DNA of 32,945 nt, taken from contig JBGCEI010000005.1 in the NCBI GenBank assembly GCA_045106295.1, forward strand, positions 1-32,945, in the 5' to 3' direction. The position numbers and the translations under genes were made by a program. Source of the stretch: WTJX01 sp045106295. Its GTDB lineage: Bacteria > Bacteroidota > Bacteroidia > Cytophagales > JAAEPT01. The notes below the pieces were generated by a model. It was not told the origin of the DNA. It saw only the letters and a program-made list of their open reading frames with translations, and made no database searches. This document shows, piece by piece, positions 30,683 to 32,945 of the stretch (the first letter of the stretch is position 1; each line of letters starts with the position of its first letter).

Positions 30683-32140
30683 CTACTTAAAAACATCACT
30701 TACTATCTTAGCCGATAATAAACACAAAGGGATTCCACCTCCAGGATGAACACTTCCCCCACAAAAGTAGAGTCCTTTAATATTGGAAGAGAAGTTCTTA
30801 TGACGCAAAAAGGCAGCCATTTTGTTATTCGAGCTAGCGCCATACAATGCCCCTTGGGAGCTCGAAGTCTTACTTTCAATGCTTCTAGGGTCTAACATTT
30901 TTTCTGTTTCAATTAAAGGCTCTATTGGTGTACTCAACATTCTAGACAACTTAGTAAGCACATGGCTTTTTGTCGTTTCGATTAATTGATCCCAATTTTG
31001 ACCTTCGTTACTCGGTACGTTCACCATTACAAACCAATTTTCATGCCCGCTAGGCGCATCACTAGCATTTTCTTTTGATGTAATATTAATGTAAACCGTA
31101 GGGTCAACATAAATATCTTTTTGTGAGAAAATGTGGTCAAACTCTTTTTTGTAATCCTCACTAAAAAATATGTTGTGAACATCCAGTTGAGGGAACGATT
31201 TACTAATACCCCAGTAAAAAATCAATGCAGAACTAGAGCGTGGTTGTGATAGAATTTTTTCAGGAGCGTTATGCTTTGCTAACAACTTTCTGTAAGTAGG
31301 CACAACATCCATATTGCTAATCACTCGATCACAGTTAAACAACTGATTAGTAGTTTTTACACCTGTAACCTTATTCTTTTTCACTACTATTTCTGCTACC
31401 TCTTCATTGAAACGATAGCAGACGCCAACATCCAACGAAAGTTGATGCAATGCCTTTGTGATGCTGTGCATTCCCCCCTTTGGGAAATACGTACCCATAT
31501 TATGTTCTAGATTTGGGATTACATTCAGTACGCCAGGAGCAAGGTATGGGCTAGATCCATTGTAAGTCGCAAAACGATTGAAAAGCTGAACAAGTTTAGG
31601 GTGTTTTAACTTTTCTTCATTCACCTCATTCATTGTCTTATTAAGATTCAGAGAGCCTATGTTGAACAATGTTTTGAATAATTTTAGGTCAAGGTAAGTC
31701 TTGAGTTTGTGTAGTGACTTTTTGAGAAAAAAGGGCGTAGTAAGTAGGTGTAGTTTTTCACTATGAGAAAGATAATCTAATATTGTTTTTTGGCTTACGC
31801 CTAATTTCGCGTAAATCTCATCTGCAAACCTTTTTCTGTCTGTATTTCCTTCTATTACTGTCCCATCTTCATAAAAATAATGACATGTTTTATCCAAGGA
31901 TTTGTAGTCAAAATAATCGGTGTATTTTTTGCCACAAAGGTCAAATAAATCAACCACATTTTCAGGCATTGTAAAGAGCGATGGACCTGCATCAAAGCGA
32001 TACGCTCCAGACTGGAAAGAAGTTAGTTTACCACCAGGATAATCATTCGCTTCAAATACAGTGACGTGATGTCCTTTTTTAGCCAATCGAATAGCTGAAG
32101 CCATTCCTCCAATTCCAGAACCAATAATTGCTATTTTCAT
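30683..32140 (-). CDS. CrtI/CrtD family carotenoid desaturase
   Basis: A 485-residue FAD-dependent carotenoid desaturase or related oxidoreductase. The FAD-binding start IGSGIGGMASAIRLAKKGHH leads to VFEANDYPGGKL, then FDAGPSLFTMPE, YFPKGGMHSITKAL and the C-terminal GLYFCGGSVHPGGGIPLCLL. It is close in length to CrtI (about 490). Bacteroidota use such enzymes both as phytoene desaturase and as CrtD, which desaturates hydroxylated intermediates. No crtB, crtY or crtZ lies beside it, which slightly favours a later-step role such as CrtD. It is probably membrane-associated and contributes to pigment synthesis. Confidence 0.82.
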   Translation of the reverse strand: MKIAIIGSGIGGMASAIRLAKKGHHVTVFEANDYPGGKLTSFQSGAYRFDAGPSLFTMPENVVDLFDLCGKKYTDYFDYKSLDKTCHYFYEDGTVIEGNTDRKRFADEIYAKLGVSQKTILDYLSHSEKLHLLTTPFFLKKSLHKLKTYLDLKLFKTLFNIGSLNLNKTMNEVNEEKLKHPKLVQLFNRFATYNGSSPYLAPGVLNVIPNLEHNMGTYFPKGGMHSITKALHQLSLDVGVCYRFNEEVAEIVVKKNKVTGVKTTNQLFNCDRVISNMDVVPTYRKLLAKHNAPEKILSQPRSSSALIFYWGISKSFPQLDVHNIFFSEDYKKEFDHIFSQKDIYVDPTVYINITSKENASDAPSGHENWFVMVNVPSNEGQNWDQLIETTKSHVLTKLSRMLSTPIEPLIETEKMLDPRSIESKTSSSQGALYGASSNNKMAAFLRHKNFSSNIKGLYFCGGSVHPGGGIPLCLLSAKIVSDVFK

Positions 32141-32144
32141 GTTT

Positions 32145-32290
32145 AAGACTTTGAGACGTTAGATACTAGACATTAGATTTGAGGTATGAGTTTACCTTGC
32201 CTGCCGCAGTCACGGTTAGGCTCTAGAGTCGTTGTACTTAATACCTGGGATATTGTACTTTATTCATTGTTAATTATCAATTATTCATTA
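32145..32290. repeat. Repeat-word block with GC-rich island upstream of the desaturase gene
   Basis: The plus strand reads GACGTTAGATACTAGACATT followed by AGATTTGAGG, the TAGAC word class of 1-227. Further along come TTAATTATCAATTATTCATT words. Between them a conspicuously GC-richer stretch, TTGCCTGCCGCAGTCACGG (32196-32214), stands out. I recognise no gene or promoter. Confidence 0.45.
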
Positions 32291-32291
32291 C

Positions 32292-32945
32292 TTAAAGTTT
32301 GTGTCCACAATACTTACAATACTCAGCATCCTTATCATGTCCCTCTTCGCTACAGTTTTTACAAGATTGGGTACTGACAACTGTTTTTTTAATGATTTCA
32401 CCCGTTACTATTCCTGTAGGAACAGCAATAATAGCATAACCAGCAATCATAATAATGGAAGCTACCAGTTGTCCTAATGGAGTTACGGGAGAAATATCTC
32501 CGTAACCAACAGTAGTAAGTGTAACAATAGCCCAGTAAATACTATGTGGAATGCTATCGAAGCCAGAGTCGCTCTTTCCTTCTATTAAATACATAAGAGA
32601 CCCGAAAATGCTCACTAGAATGACGATGAAAATCATGAAGACAATAATCTTTGCTTTACTTGCCTTTAATGCAGACATAATTAGTTGTCCTTGAGATAAG
32701 AAATTAGCTAGCTTAAATATTCTGAATACACGTAGTAAACGCAATCCTCGGATAATCATTAATGATTGCCCACCAACTATAAAGAAAGACAATAGAGTAG
32801 GAAGGATGGATAGTAAGTCAACTATTCCAAAGAAGCTAGTCGCATATTTGATTGGTTTGTGAGTACAGTACAAGCGTAAAACATACTCTGCTAGAAAGAA
32901 AGCTGTAAAAATCCATTCCAAGTGAGTAAACCACGACCCAAAGAA
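32292..32945 (-). CDS. Voltage-gated K+ channel with zinc-ribbon tail, 5' end beyond window
   Basis: A partial ion channel of the six-helix voltage-gated type, running off the right edge; the frame stays open to base 32945 (FFGSWFTHLEWIFTAFF), so S1 and the true start lie outside. Visible parts are S2 (EWIFTAFFLAEYVLRLY), S3 (IVDLLSILPTLLSFF), the S4 voltage sensor with regularly spaced arginines (IIRGLRLLRVFRIFKLAN), S5, the pore with TLTTVGYGD (the K+ filter) and S6. The C-terminus carries a small CxxC...CxxC zinc-ribbon-like tail (CKNC...CKYCGHKL). The tail is unusual for a channel and may bind zinc or mediate assembly. K+ selectivity is well supported; the tail's role is unknown. Confidence 0.88.
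   Translation of the reverse strand, partial: FFGSWFTHLEWIFTAFFLAEYVLRLYCTHKPIKYATSFFGIVDLLSILPTLLSFFIVGGQSLMIIRGLRLLRVFRIFKLANFLSQGQLIMSALKASKAKIIVFMIFIVILVSIFGSLMYLIEGKSDSGFDSIPHSIYWAIVTLTTVGYGDISPVTPLGQLVASIIMIAGYAIIAVPTGIVTGEIIKKTVVSTQSCKNCSEEGHDKDAEYCKYCGHKL

Overview
The window is AT-rich (roughly one third G+C by eye) chromosomal DNA of a Bacteroidota bacterium, most likely of the flavobacterial/cytophagal side. The evidence is a fused RibBA, an ExbB - small membrane protein - ExbD - ExbD operon, a propeller plus Y_Y_Y sensor-like protein, a cysteine-poor HemB, and several promoters of the Bacteroidota type (TTTG, 19-20 bases, TAnnTTTG). I cannot name genus or species. No prophage, CRISPR array, integron or intact transposon was seen; most of the window is ordinary chromosome.

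Layout. 1-2000: a DUF1684 protein, RadC and ribosomal protein S20, all on the minus strand, with a good promoter and terminator for rpsT. 2258-3001: a PPK2 polyphosphate kinase on the plus strand. 3002-3564: a small graveyard with a decayed ParE-type toxin-antitoxin pair facing the 5' stump of an IS5-like transposase. 3565-8661: a minus-strand operon of a kinase-less propeller/Y_Y_Y membrane protein, a membrane family 2 glycosyltransferase and RibBA, with stop and start codons overlapping or nearly touching. 8742-13875: purA, a bifunctional RelA/SpoT and a ceramidase-like lipoprotein, also minus strand. 13924-20136: a complete galactose operon, galE - galM - Na+/galactose symporter - galK - galT, with a strong promoter and a bidirectional terminator. 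20158-22647: a SnoaL-like protein, a very AT-rich isolated glycosyltransferase-like gene, and hemB (minus strand). 22872-26392: type I asparaginase, tRNA-Ser(GGA), and the ExbB/ExbD energiser operon. 26523-29738: a secreted orphan, a J-domain-like coiled-coil protein and a MATE exporter. 29751-32945: an EamA exporter, a CrtI-family carotenoid desaturase and a voltage-gated K+ channel that runs off the right end.

How the genes work together. The gal operon is a self-contained uptake-to-UDP-sugar pathway: the symporter, very close to the structurally known Vibrio vSGLT as I remember it, imports galactose with Na+; GalM interconverts the anomers; GalK phosphorylates; GalT exchanges with UDP-glucose; GalE regenerates UDP-glucose. 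The ExbB/ExbD operon supplies proton-motive energy to outer-membrane TonB receptors, although no tonB is present here. RelA/SpoT and PPK2 both bear on nucleotide and stress physiology but are not linked genetically.

The least conventional signals are non-genic. Several intergenic gaps are filled with degenerate, phrase-like AT-rich repeats built from the same short words, one of them inside the gal operon. Others are the toxin-antitoxin/IS fossil at 3101-3533, the hairpin over the galK stop codon, the operator-like inverted repeat next to the ppk2 promoter, and the acidic-then-basic insert in the propeller protein. All functional calls rest on reading the sequence and remembered family motifs; no search was run.
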